Shown here: positions 11,187 to 22,106 of the stretch, in pieces | Position numbering within the stretch: the first letter of the stretch is position 1 | Layout of the letters: every line of letters starts with the position of its first letter | NCBI GenBank assembly: GCA_010094045.1 | Contig: ML986625.1 | Coordinates: 142,442 to 206,441, forward strand | Length of the DNA stretch: 64,000 nt | From: Lojkania enalia | Lineage: Eukaryota; Ascomycota; Dothideomycetes; Pleosporales | Reading direction: 5' to 3' | Translations under genes and position numbers: made by a program | The notes under the pieces: generated by a model | The model's input: only the letters and a program-made list of their open reading frames with translations | Databases searched by the model: none | Told to the model about the DNA's origin: nothing

Positions 11187-14100
11187 ATGCGGAGGGCTCA
11201 TGTGCTTCGGGTAAGGCTGGACAGGTCTCATTGGCATTAACGAATATATTTACTGATGCTCAATACAGATATCTTCAACCCATGATGTCTGCATATTCTG
11301 CGCCACCCGGAAACGCGCAGCAGATGGGGCTCACCCAGTTCTCTGTTCCTCTTTGTCGGCGCGGCCTCAGAGGAGAAACCTCAATTCGTCAAGTAAAGCT
11401 TCTCAGGATGCCGAGGTCCTAGTGTACAGAGAGGAAAGACAGCGGCCCCGTATCTTGACTCCCCAAGAAAAGATGCGACAGCAACTTCTCTCGCAGTACT
11501 CCCCCCCACCTCCTGCACCGACCCGACAACAAAATGATGCTATCTCGGCGCCGCCTCCGAGACAAAGGCCCTCACTTGTCTCCCATTCTCTGCAGCAATC
11601 GTATGCTCGACCGCGGCGGGTAGAGAACCAGGAAATACTTCCAAGGGCTCGTGCTCCTGTAGAAGACCAACCGAAGTTCGATACACGTCTAAGGTTCCGA
11701 GCAAACTTGGATGTGAGGCCCTCCCTGATGGATATGCCCGAGTTTGGCCTGACCGGTAATTTGAGGCGGAGGAACCATCCCCGATCAAATGACACTTCAA
11801 GCTCTTTAGGGGGACAAGAACAATCTCGTCCAGCAAGGCTAGCACCTCGCCGGAAACTAGATCAGGGGGAGCTTGATCGACTGTTAGGGAACAATTCAAC
11901 CCGACAGCCAGAAAAACCCCGGCAATATACACCTTTAGCTAAGAATGATCGGACGGTTAGGTGCTTCGAGTGTGGACAAATCGGTCATATGAGCTTGGAT
12001 TGCCCACGGCAGCCGGTTTCTCGGCACCAATCCGCGAAAATCCAGCGACAGTCTACTGGAATAGATCGATCAACGGGATCTTTAGCAATTACCGCCGAGG
12101 AATGGCTTCAGAAAGAGGAAAAGAACATCGCCTCGCGTACCCAACAAAGCTTGCATGAAGAAGAGGTTAGGCGCCGGCGCATAGATGACAAGAAACGAAA
12201 CCGCTTTAGATTGGAAAATGAAGAGTTGGCGAGTCACAATCGATATGAAAATCCGGAACCTCGAAGACGAGGGGGCACGAGTCGAGTACCTCGGGGTCGT
12301 GCAATTCGAGATGATAATGACGAAGATGACTTTGACCGGGCAGAGATAAGGCGTCAGAGGCGAGATGCAAAGGAAGCTAGAAAGAAGGCTCTGTTGGAGA
12401 GATCTGCACCTATGCCTCTTTACCTGCCAGAGTACATCAGTGTAGCTAATCTAGCTGGTATGCTAAAGTTAAGAGTCGAAGAATTTGTGCGGAAGTTGGA
12501 AGAGCTTGGCTTCGAGGCCGTCCAAAACGACCACATTCTCAACGCGGAACACGCTGGTCTCATTGCGCAGGAGTACAACTTTGAACCAATCATCCAAGCC
12601 GAAGAAGCAAATGCCGATCTTCATCCCGCCGAACCACTCACTCCCGAGGAATATTCTAAGTTACCTGCCCGGCCTCCTGTCGTTACCATCATGGGTCATG
12701 TCGACCATGGGAAGACTACCATTTTGGATTATATGCGGAGCACTAGCGTTGCTACTAACGAGTTTGGTGGGATCACCCAACATATCGGTGCTTTCAGTGT
12801 GCCTTTAACTTCGGGAAAGAAGATCACTTTCCTCGATACACCGGGCCACGCTGCGTTTGAGACAATGCGAGCTCGTGGAGCCAATGTTACAGACATTGTC
12901 GTTCTTGTCATTGCGGCCGATGATTCTGTGATGCCTCAGACTGTTGAGGCTATCAAGCATGCCCAAGCTGCTCAAGTCCCCCTCATTGTAGCTATCAACA
13001 AGATCGACAAGCCTCAAGCAGATCCTGAACGCGTCAAGCAGGACCTCGCTCGCAACGGAATCGAGGTCGAAGACTTTGGTGGTGAAACCCAGGTTGTCTG
13101 CGTGAGCGGAAAGACCGGTCAAGGTATCCCTGACCTTGAGGATGCTATTTCACTGCTTTCTGAGGTCTTGGACCATCGTGCAGACCCGAAAGCTAAAGTT
13201 GAAGGATGGGTGCTTGAAGGCAGTACGAAGAAAGCTGGGAGAGCCGCCACTATTCTTGTCCGCAACGGCACCCTTCGGCCAGGAGACATTTTGGTAGCTG
13301 GTACTACCTGGGCACGCGTAAGAACACTCCGTAACGAAGCAGGTGTAATAGTCCAGGAAACTGGGCCCGGTATGCCCGTTGAAGTCGATGGCTGGAGGGA
13401 CCAACCGATTGCAGGAGATGAAGCCCTCCAAGCTGAGGACGAGCAGCAAGCTACCAGAGTCACAGAACACCGCATATCCAAAGTAGAAAGCCGGCAGATG
13501 GCCCAAGACGTGGAAGCCATCAATCAAACCCGCCGTCTCGAAGCCGAACGTCGCGCAGCTGAAGACCCCGATGCGCCTGAAGACCCGTCAACTCATACAA
13601 ACTTTAATGTCAATCAGCAGAACGGTGGCCTGGAAATCATTCCCTTTATCATTAAAGCCGATGTCTCGGGCTCAGCGGAGGCAGTCGTCAACTCGGTGTC
13701 CGCAATTGGCAACAACGAAGTCGGAACCCGCATTCTACGCTCCAGTGTCGGCCCGCCGAGTGAATTCGATGTCCAACATGCCGCCGATGCCCAGGGCCAC
13801 ATTATCAATTTCAACACTGTCGTTGCGCCTAACATTGCAGCATTAGCGGAGGAGAAGGGCGTCAAGATTCTCGACTCGAATATTATTTATCGGGTCGTAG
13901 AGAATGTTAAAGAGCTTTTGAGTGAGAAGTTAGCTCCCAAGATCACCCAAAGGGTTACCGGCGAAGCGGAGATTGCAGCTATTTTTGAGATTGGGCTTGG
14001 TGGAAGGAAGAAAATGAAGGTCGCGGGTTCTAAGGTCCGTAATGGTGCTGTGACAAAAGGGGCTAAAGCTCGAGTTTTCCGTAAGGATGAAGTGATATTT

Positions 14101-14315
14101 GATGGTGAGTTCATTTTCGTTCTGTTGTGGACCTATGGGATTTGGATGCTGATCTTTGTTTAGGTACTTTGTCAAGCTTGAAGAACCTGAAGAAAGATGT
14201 ACATGAAATGCGAAAGGATACTGAGTGCGGTATTGCGTTTGAGGGATGGGAAAACTTTGGTGTTGGAGATAAGATTCAGTGCTACGAAGAGAAGAAAGAG
14301 AAAAGGAGGCTATGA
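11187..14315 (+). CDS. mitochondrial translation initiation factor IF-2
   Basis: Exons are 11187-11210, 11269-14104 and 14164-14315, giving 1003 residues. Exon 1 encodes only eight residues, MRRAHVLR, the start of an Arg-rich mitochondrial presequence. A long low-complexity basic region follows, with a CCHC zinc knuckle (C-x2-C-x4-H-x4-C) at about residues 240-253. An IF2-N-like helical segment lies near 394-425. The GTPase domain is complete: GHVDHGKT at 484-491, the GGITQHIG switch, DTPGH, NKID and SGKTGQG. Domains II to IV follow and end with [16 protein letters not shown]. Family knowledge: IF-2 places formyl-Met-tRNA on the small mitochondrial ribosomal subunit using GTP. The length is much greater than that of bacterial or animal mitochondrial IF-2 cores because of the N-terminal extension. 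All intron phases agree. The zinc knuckle is unusual for a translation factor. Confidence 0.95.
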
Positions 14316-15525
14316 AGCATCTTCCCCAATAGTAGACTAGGCTCTTAGTAAAGAAGAGGGAAATGTATGATAGGGACATGGAAGGATGTATGTGTATAGA
14401 TGTAAGTGTAGGATTGTATTAGGAACGGGATAGCATATTCAGCTTTGTATCTACGACGACTATCTCCACTTCTCTTCTTGAAGAGTTTTAGACTTGAAGG
14501 TAAGGATTTCTGGTCGCATATAGCATTACGAAGAATTCACAATAGAAAGATAATAGAAGCCTTACTACGGTTATTTTTTATCGTCCTTGCTGTGACCTTA
14601 CTTTCAGTGTCCTTATAATGCTATCATCAGCCCCACCTATCTTCCAACATCGATTTAAAAAACACCATATAGACGCACATAGATACTTCCTCTCCCTCTA
14701 CATTGCCTGGCACTCACCAGTCATCTCCTCTTCCCCCAGCAACATAATTCCCTCCCCAATTCCACATGATCATGCAGCCCTATCGCGCCATCACGCCAGA
14801 TGCGGTGTCGGCGCTGGTAAGGGTTAGTCATACGCCACGTTGTGTTATAGTAAGAATATGCTCACTCCATGCATGTAGGTCTCTAACTAAAATAAATTTG
14901 CGGTGAACAGTAAGGTCTTGGGTTTTATGCACGAAAGCGCTTGGTTGGAAGGACTTATGAGAGAATAGAATGATGCTGGGGAGGGCAGGATGAAGTATAC
15001 GATAAGGTACCTAGCAAGACGTGGGCAAGCAACGAGGGTAGATATATGTGGAGGTATGGATCGATGACCACTTGCACATAGTAGTACGGGAAGCACCTAG
15101 TTGGTATGTAGACATTGTAGTAAGGTCATCAAGATATATCAAAAAGGATAACTCTCCATTCCAAAAATGCCCAAGTCGCTAGAAATGCTGCAATCCAACA
15201 AACGCCGCAGGACGAGATACCTCTAGCCCGCTTCCCCATGCGTCAGTCGCTAGGGTCCTTTCAGGAAAATGCAAAAAAAAAAAAATTAAACACCGTCTTC
15301 AAAATACAGAACGTGGCCACCAAGATATAAGAATATCATACATATCCTCTTTAGGCGGACGTACCGGTCGCCTGATTGGGCGCCTGCGGGGTGCACTCTT
15401 CAACCTAGATGGTACTTCTATCCATAACCTTGCTCTTGCCACTACGTAAATATTCTCGATCCCGGCTATGAAATTGCGTGTCTTCTTGCCTTTAGGTGAT
15501 TTATCTTTTCGCGTACGGCGATTCC
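14316..15525. other. intergenic, convergent 3' flanks
   Basis: This stretch lies between the ends of mtIF-2 (+) and the UNC-50 homologue (-). It contains an A13 run at 15273-15285. A frame covering 15299-15625 on the minus strand overlaps the UNC-50 coding end out of frame and is judged a chance open frame in its 3' UTR. Confidence 0.55.
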
Positions 15526-16567
15526 TCATACATCCTTCCTCAATTTCGCGCCTGCCCATAACACTGGCGCTAGATGCTTCGGTAGATTCAGGCCGAACAG
15601 GCTCGTAAACCAAAGGATCGTACATACGGCGATCGGCGCGAGAAGGAGCTCGGTGTGATGGAGGAAGGGAAGCGCGTTGTAGCCCAAAAAAGTGATTATG
15701 AAATAGTAATTGAGAGCCACCAGATAAAGGGAGTTCCCTATGAGGAGGGAGACCCTGTGTGTACAGTCAGTCACCAGATCGATTAACATGCAAGAGAATA
15801 GGCTTTGTTGAGACTCACCAATGCTTTGTAGCCACAACTGGCATGAGTAAGAACTGTACTACGTATAAAAATACCCATATTGGCACAAATGCTCTGATCG
15901 CTACATCCCAACAATATCCGAACTCCAGTTCTCCGGCTCCCTCTCCCTGTCCCAAGTCAAACAGCCCTTGCCGTCTCCGCCCTGGTAGACCTTTTACGCC
16001 AGGCCCGAGGAGTCGGCCGACGAGGAAGTAGAAGAGGGTTGCGATCAAAAGGGAGAGGAGAAGAAAGTGTAAGAAAATGAATGTCATGGTAATGTGCAAG
16101 GTCGGGCCGAAGCCGTCAGCGTAGGCGAAACCCCATGCTAGCGAGGTGAGGAGCAGAAAGGCGGAGAGAAGGTACGTGAAGGATGGATCGGGGCGATGCC
16201 ATGTGTTTTTTGTTTCTGGATGCCATTAGTTTGCGCCTCAAACCAGAAGAGAAAGCGAATTGCTGCGAGGGGCATTATGCTCCATTCATTTGGGGGTCGA
16301 ACACTGGGGAACTCAGGTAGGCTTGAATCTGCTCGCTTGCAGAGTGTTCTTACGTTTATGGTAGTATATTGACCGGAACACCTTCTTCGGTGTTATTATC
16401 AGACTCGTCATCTCCCATATGGCCATCTCGAAGTCCATTTGTGGAAACTTGAATAGGCGCTTAAAGAAGCGCGGCATTCGCAGGCCCTCATTCCGGCTCG
16501 ACGGCGCCGTACTACCAAAGTTTGATGGGCCACCGGTCGGTCGAGGTAGAGAAATATGTGGATTCAT
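15526..16567 (-). CDS. UNC-50 family Golgi membrane protein (Gmh1-like)
   Basis: Exons on the minus strand are 16567-16354, 16215-15819 and 15754-15526, giving 279 residues. The first exon ends in the family signature FKFPQMDFEMAIWEM, followed by a YYHK stretch. The join across the 138-nt intron restores HKQTKNTWHRPDPS, which is strongly conserved in UNC-50 proteins. The protein then has five or six hydrophobic helices and a conserved FLGYNALPFLHHTELLL segment. Family knowledge: UNC-50/Gmh1 is an inner-nuclear and Golgi membrane protein. In yeast Gmh1 interacts with the Arf exchange factor Gea1, and in worms UNC-50 is needed for nicotinic receptor trafficking. The window also encodes a separate Sec7 Arf exchange factor, but it is about 19 kb away. 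The ATG at 16567 gives the standard length. It is divergent from RNA14. Confidence 0.93.
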
Positions 16568-17160
16568 TGTGTATGTGTTAAGGAATGCGCCAGTAGAAAG
16601 GCAATTCGGAGGTTCCAAAGTGCTCTCGCCGTCCTCTGGAAGTGCGGCGTGGTGTCTCTTGCAGGCGGTGACTAAGAGCAATACTGGTCTGTAATCCGGA
16701 TACTGCTAGAGTGGAGAAGGTACGGAACTCATTGGAGACTTGCTGTGAGTGAGGGTGGCAGCGCTTCAGGAGTGAGGGAGGCTTGCTACTCGTGACATAG
16801 CTGTCCGAGGCGGTCGTTCGTTGCGAGCTCTGACGCACAAGCCACCGCCAAGCTTCAGTCGGAGGATTTGGCCGACTGTTGCTTCACTGCTCGCCCGTGC
16901 TTCCACGCTTCACTCAGAGTTTGGCAGCAGCGGCCAACAAAGAAAAGCTCCGCCGTCCTACGCCCTCTCTCGCCAATTCTCCATTCTTGACGCTGACTGC
17001 GCAGATAAAACCTTACGTCTCCATCCAACGCTGCCCATTGTTCTCAGTCGCCGCCCACCCTCCCGCAGGCTCGGTAAGCTGCCTCCTTGTCATATTCGAC
17101 GCGACACGTCTAACTTTCCATCTGACACTCCCCAGCTTCGTCTGCACGCTCGTTGCAGCC
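16568..17160. other. divergent promoter region, UNC-50 homologue and RNA14
   Basis: This 593-bp interval is rich in C/T on the + strand from about 16,880. From 16879 an ATG is in frame with RNA14 and open through to the accepted start at 17161. The added 94 residues lack a domain and are read here as 5' UTR. Confidence 0.5.
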
Positions 17161-20100
17161 ATGACAGACATGGACCCCGAGCTAGCCTTCCTCGAATCAC
17201 AGAAGGAGTACGATCCCGCTGGTGACTACTCTCACGTCGTTCCCGACCAAGACGCGCCTGCCGACGAGGAAGAGGAAGATTACGACCCGTCCTCGCTCCT
17301 CCCATCTTACCCCGCACAGGATGCACACTCGCTCTCAGATCAGTCGGCATCGATGCCTGAGTCTGCCACGAACACGCCCCCGACGGACTCCGCTGCTGGG
17401 CGAAAGCCGGAGCCTGCCGATGTGGCCGCGACGACGCTGCCGTTGACCAAGCAGCCGCGCACGAAGGGTGGGTTTGTTGACGAGAGTGAAGACGAAGAGG
17501 ATGAAGTGCCAGTTTCGAGACCGAAGGCAGCTGGTTCTGCGTTTCTGAATGCTTCTGGGGTTGCAAATTCACCACAGCGTTCTCTTTCACAAACTCCTAA
17601 CAATACACTTCCCCCATCAAATGTACCATTACATAGCTCTCAAGATCAGGGTCCTACTGGTGTTTCTTCCTCTACATCCGTCGCTGTCAATGTCACTGCT
17701 CCCACTCTTGCTTCTGCTGTTCCCAATGGAGGTACTCCCATGCCAGACGCTACTAAACAAGCCATTCCAGATCCGCTGAACACTGCTTCAGCCCGTCCTT
17801 CTGTAACGCCCGTCACCCCCATTGTTGCTCCGCCTCCGAAGGCCCGTCTTCCACAGGACCGAGTCGGTATTCTTGAAGATAGGATCGCAGAAGATCCTCG
17901 TGGTGACGTTGAAGCGTGGCTGAGTCTAATTGAAGAGCATCGTAGGCGACACAAGATCGACGATACACGAGCTGTGTATGACCGTTTCTTCAAAGTCTTT
18001 CCAACAGCTGTGAGTTTATGAGCTGGCACGATGATCGAATCGCTAATCAAACATAGGCTGAGCAATGGGCTGAATATGTCAACATGGAATCAGAACTCGA
18101 AGAGTTTGGTAGAGTTGAGCGGCTGTTTGAGCGGTCCATCATGACGTGCCCACATGTGGACCTTTGGTCTACCTATGTCAACTATATTCGACGACGCAAC
18201 AATGTGACCACTGACCAAACTGGAAATGCTCGTTCAATCATCACGCAGGTCTATGAGTTCGTCCTTGATAACGTCGGCATTGACATCAATTCTGGAAAGA
18301 TATGGTTGGATTATATCGAGTTTATTAAGTCAGGCCCCGGCGTTGTTGGAGGCACTAGCTGGCAGGATGGCCAGAAGGTGGATCAACTGCGGAAGGTCTA
18401 CCAGCGAGCTGTGTCGATTCCCACCACCGCTACACTTGAGATCTGGAGGGAATATGACAAGTTTGAAATGAGCCTAAACAAGGTTACGGTATGTGCCCCG
18501 TCTCCTAACCACAAATAATCCATACCGGCTAATTATGGTCAAGGGCCGGAAAAACCTCCAAGATAACTCATCTCGCTACATGACCGCTCGAGCTGCTATT
18601 GCCGTACTTCTTGAACAGAAGACAAAGGATCTTATCCGAACAACTCTACCGAAACTTCCCCCAGCCCCTGGATATGACGGATATAAAGAATATCAACAGC
18701 AAATCCAAGAATGGAGGAATTGGATTGAATATGAAAAGTCCGACCCACTAATGTTGAAAGAGGATCATCCTTCTGCGCTGAAAAAGCGTATGGCCTATCT
18801 TTATAGGCATGCTCTGATGGCTCTACGGTTCTTTCCTGAAATGTGGTATGAAGCTGCTGAATGGAGCTTCCAAAACGGACTAGAAAAGGAAGGTAATGAT
18901 TTCCTTACTCAGGGAATTGAGGCTAATCCAGAGAGCTGTCTCCTTGCATTCCGTAAGGCACACCAAATCGAACTTAGTGGAGAGTTTGAAGATGGTGAGG
19001 CAGGAATCTTGCGCAAGGGAGAGGCTGTCCGAGAACCATTCAACAAGGTTTTGGATGCCCTGTATGACCTTACAAGCAAGACAAAAAAGCGAGAGGAATT
19101 CAGCCTTGCTCAAACGAAGGAGGCATTTGCAGCCCAACAAGCCGCCGAGGAGGCTACGCGAGCAGAGAATACCTCAAACGACGAGTATAGCGATCATGAG
19201 GAAGAGGCAGCTAAGCTTACGCAAAAGCGGAAAGAGAAGGAAGAGGCTTTGCAAGAGACCCTGCGGACAATTTCGGGAGCTTTCAATGAACAGATTCACA
19301 CTCTCAAGAAGACGATATCTTACACGTGGATCGCGTTAATGAGGACTATGCGGCGAATACAAGGCAAAGGACGGCCCGATGCCCCTACAGGAACTCCTCC
19401 TGGTTTCCGAGGGATCTTTGCTGAAGCGCGAAAGAAAGGCAAGTTACTAAGCGATGCGTATGTGGCGAGCGCCTTGATTGAGCACCACTGTTATCAAGAT
19501 CCAGCGGCAACAAAAATCTTCGATCGAGGAATGAGATTGTTCCCGGATGACGAGCACTTTGCCTTGGAGTATGCGAAGTATTTAGTCAAACAGAACGATG
19601 CAACCAGTGAGTTTTGCTCCCTATCCTTTAAAGTGTTTTCATGAAGCTAATCATGTCTAGATGCACGTGCGGTGTTTGAGACTATTGTCACTCGACTGAC
19701 ATCCAAGCCGGAGTCTGTCGCACGTGCTAAGCCGCTCTTTCTGTTCTTCCACGAGTATGAATCGCAGTTCGGTGAACTTGCTCAGATTGTAAAGTTGGAG
19801 AAGCGGATGGGCGATCTCTTCCCCGAAGACCCACAGCTTACTCGATTCGCTTCACGTTTCTCTACCTCAACCTTTGATCCAACGACAGTTCAACCAATCA
19901 TTTCACAAAAGTCGCAGATGAGACCTCCGATGCCCAGCATCATCCCGACTGTTGAAGAGCCGCCGGCACCACCGCCGGCACAGGTGCAGCCAAAGCAACC
20001 TTCACCAGTCTTAAATTCGCCCCGCATCCCTCCCGCTTTAATTGCAGTATCCAACTCTCCCAAGCGGCCATTTGATGATCTAGATAATGAGCAGGCGCAG

Positions 20101-20472
20101 CCACGAAAGCTGGCTCGCGGAGAGTCACCGCTCAAAGGTGCAGCAGGCCGACGTCTTGACGCTGCTCGACGCAATCTGGCGCGAGCTTCAGAAGGCGTGT
20201 CGAACATTGCCGTTCCCCCCCCGCCAGCTCCGTTGCCGCGAGAAATTAACTTTCTTCTTGGAATTATTCCCGGTGCGCATACCTACAAGGAGACGCGCTT
20301 CAACGCCGAGAGGATGGTTAGTCTCATCCAGAGTGTCGATCTCAACCGCGCGAACCTTACTCCCAATAACCAAACCCCAGTTAATCAAGCCCATCCCCCT
20401 CCCCCACAGATGGGCCATTGGGGGGCACCGCCGCCGGGAGCAGGATATCAGATGGGATATTATGGACGTTGA
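17161..20472 (+). CDS. rna14: mRNA 3'-end-processing protein Rna14 (CstF-77 homologue)
   Basis: Exons are 17161-18009, 18057-18488, 18544-19606 and 19661-20472, giving 1051 residues. The first 230 residues are acidic and then Ser/Thr/Pro-rich. From about residue 230 (QDRVGILEDRIAEDPRGDVEAW) a long array of HAT helical repeats runs to about residue 800. It includes AVYDRFFKVFPTAAEQW, VYQRAVSIP and FDRGMRLFPDDEHFALEYAKYL. A Pro-rich linker and a short C-terminal tail follow, the tail carrying the REINFLLGIIPGAHTY segment that in CstF-77/Rna14 binds the Rna15/CstF-64 partner. Family knowledge: Rna14 is the scaffold of cleavage factor IA (CF IA), which cuts and polyadenylates pre-mRNA in the nucleus. 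Intron 2 ends in AAG, which is less usual but keeps a conserved NKVTGRK join. The start at 17161 was preferred over the in-frame ATG at 16879 because family-like acidic sequence begins there. Confidence 0.95.
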
Positions 20473-22106
20473 GGGGTAGTGTATGGTTCCTTTGGATTAC
20501 GCTTCTTCATAAGTGTTTGGTAGGTTTGGATGTGAAGTACAGTGTTTTGCAATGCGTCTCCGGAAATTGCTAGAGTTTATTGAGGGAGGACTAGGTCTTT
20601 TAGCACATTGCATGAGTCGGCGTTTGTCACGTCCTGAGAGACTGGGATATCATCGTTGCCTATTCTCAATCCCGACAGATAGGTCAATCTAATCAAAGCA
20701 AGGCGGCGCGATGGCGTGTATGCGGCTTTTGGCAGCCTTGAACTTGCAGAGCATGGAAGCTGTATATAGTACTAGTAGCAATCAGAACTGAATTGTTTCA
20801 GGGCATGCTGACCCGGTCCTGAGAGAGAGAGAGTGAGTGAGTGTGAGTGAGTGTGTGTGTGTGTGTGCTTGGGGGGGGGGATGAAGCCTGGAATGTACTC
20901 TGATGAGACTTCAACACTGCGCCTTCCCCCAGATGTGGATGCATCGGGCACTACACTTCCCTTTCAGGAAACGACCACCCACGGCACGGGATAGGGATCT
21001 AGCCGGGCAGGTAATTTTGTAGATGGCGTCGTAGATGGGGCTAGTAGAAATGGAAATCAGGCGCAATTTCAAAGGTATACCTAGGTGGACCTGTCTCGGG
21101 AGACAAATAATGCACCCAGCAATGCTCCAGACAACTGCCAATTTCTCTCGTTCCCCGAATTCCCAAGGCTTTGTCCGTAGTTTCCTATCTCATTTCAAAG
21201 GTTCGACTTTATCTTATCTTGTCTTGCTCGTGCATACCATACCTGAAGGGAGGCTTATTGGCAAGACTCGTGTCCCACCTTCTAGTGAGTTGAGCACCCT
21301 GAAAGCAGCGCCGTCAAGCAGCAATCGGTTCAAGAGCCCCACCCTTCTCTGACCGCCTCTCCTCGCCTACTCTCACCTCTTTGGACGACAACGGTTCCCA
21401 TCCAAGGCCAGTAAATATATAAACAGCCTTCCGCGCTCCCCTCCTCCCTTTCTCCTATACCACACCCAACCTTCCATTCCTGCTTGAATTTCCTCGGCCT
21501 TTTGCCCAAGGCCGCTCCCCAAGCTTAGGTACGACTTCACCTCAAGCTCTGTCATCGCCACTACTACCCTCCTTCTGCTGTCAGTCATCGTCAACATCAT
21601 CACCATCACCATCATTACCACTAGCTGTAAGTATTTCTCTTCACCTACGCACTTCTCTACTCTCTAGCATCACACGGCCCCAACACTATCGTTACCTAAT
21701 CAACGTTTCTGTTGGCTCCGCGCCCTCTCACTTATTTTCCTTATCTCGAACTTCCTCTCCTTCACTCTATCCCTCACACAACAATCCCAATCCTGAGTCA
21801 CGCATCTTGTTCCCTCAAAATTTACGCTGCTAACCCAGACCATCACACAATATAGGTTCAGGCTTTGCACTTCAACGTCACGTAAATCCCCGAAGGTACG
21901 TGGTACTCTCCAGGCCGCGCATTGCCAGTTCGCAGTAGCGCAATATAGTCCGTATTATCATTGCCCCAGTGCTCATCACCTCTGTGTTTACGAGTAGAGA
22001 CTTGGCGTCAAGGGCATCGACAAACGCGTCAGATATCTTACTATGCCTCACATCCCTTTGATGAGCGACCCTTTCTTTTCACCGCTAAATATGAACAGAC
22101 AAAGTC
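20473..22106. other. intergenic and leader of the Argonaute gene
   Basis: This stretch holds the RNA14 3' flank, a GA/GT repeat at 20821-20867 with a G10 run after it, and a long C/T-rich tract from about 21,340 to 21,860. Pyrimidine-rich leaders are common in well-expressed fungal genes. Sites resembling splice donors and acceptors, such as GTAAGT near 21,627, suggest a possible 5' UTR intron, which cannot be proved here. Confidence 0.5.
20821..20880. repeat. GA/GT microsatellite and poly-G
   Basis: GA units pass into GTGA and then GT units, followed by a G10 run at 20871-20880. It is non-coding simple sequence downstream of RNA14. Confidence 0.9.

Noticed and set aside
15299..15625. 108-codon minus-strand frame at the UNC-50 3' end
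   Set aside because: It overlaps the coding end of the UNC-50 homologue in another frame and the product has no recognisable feature.
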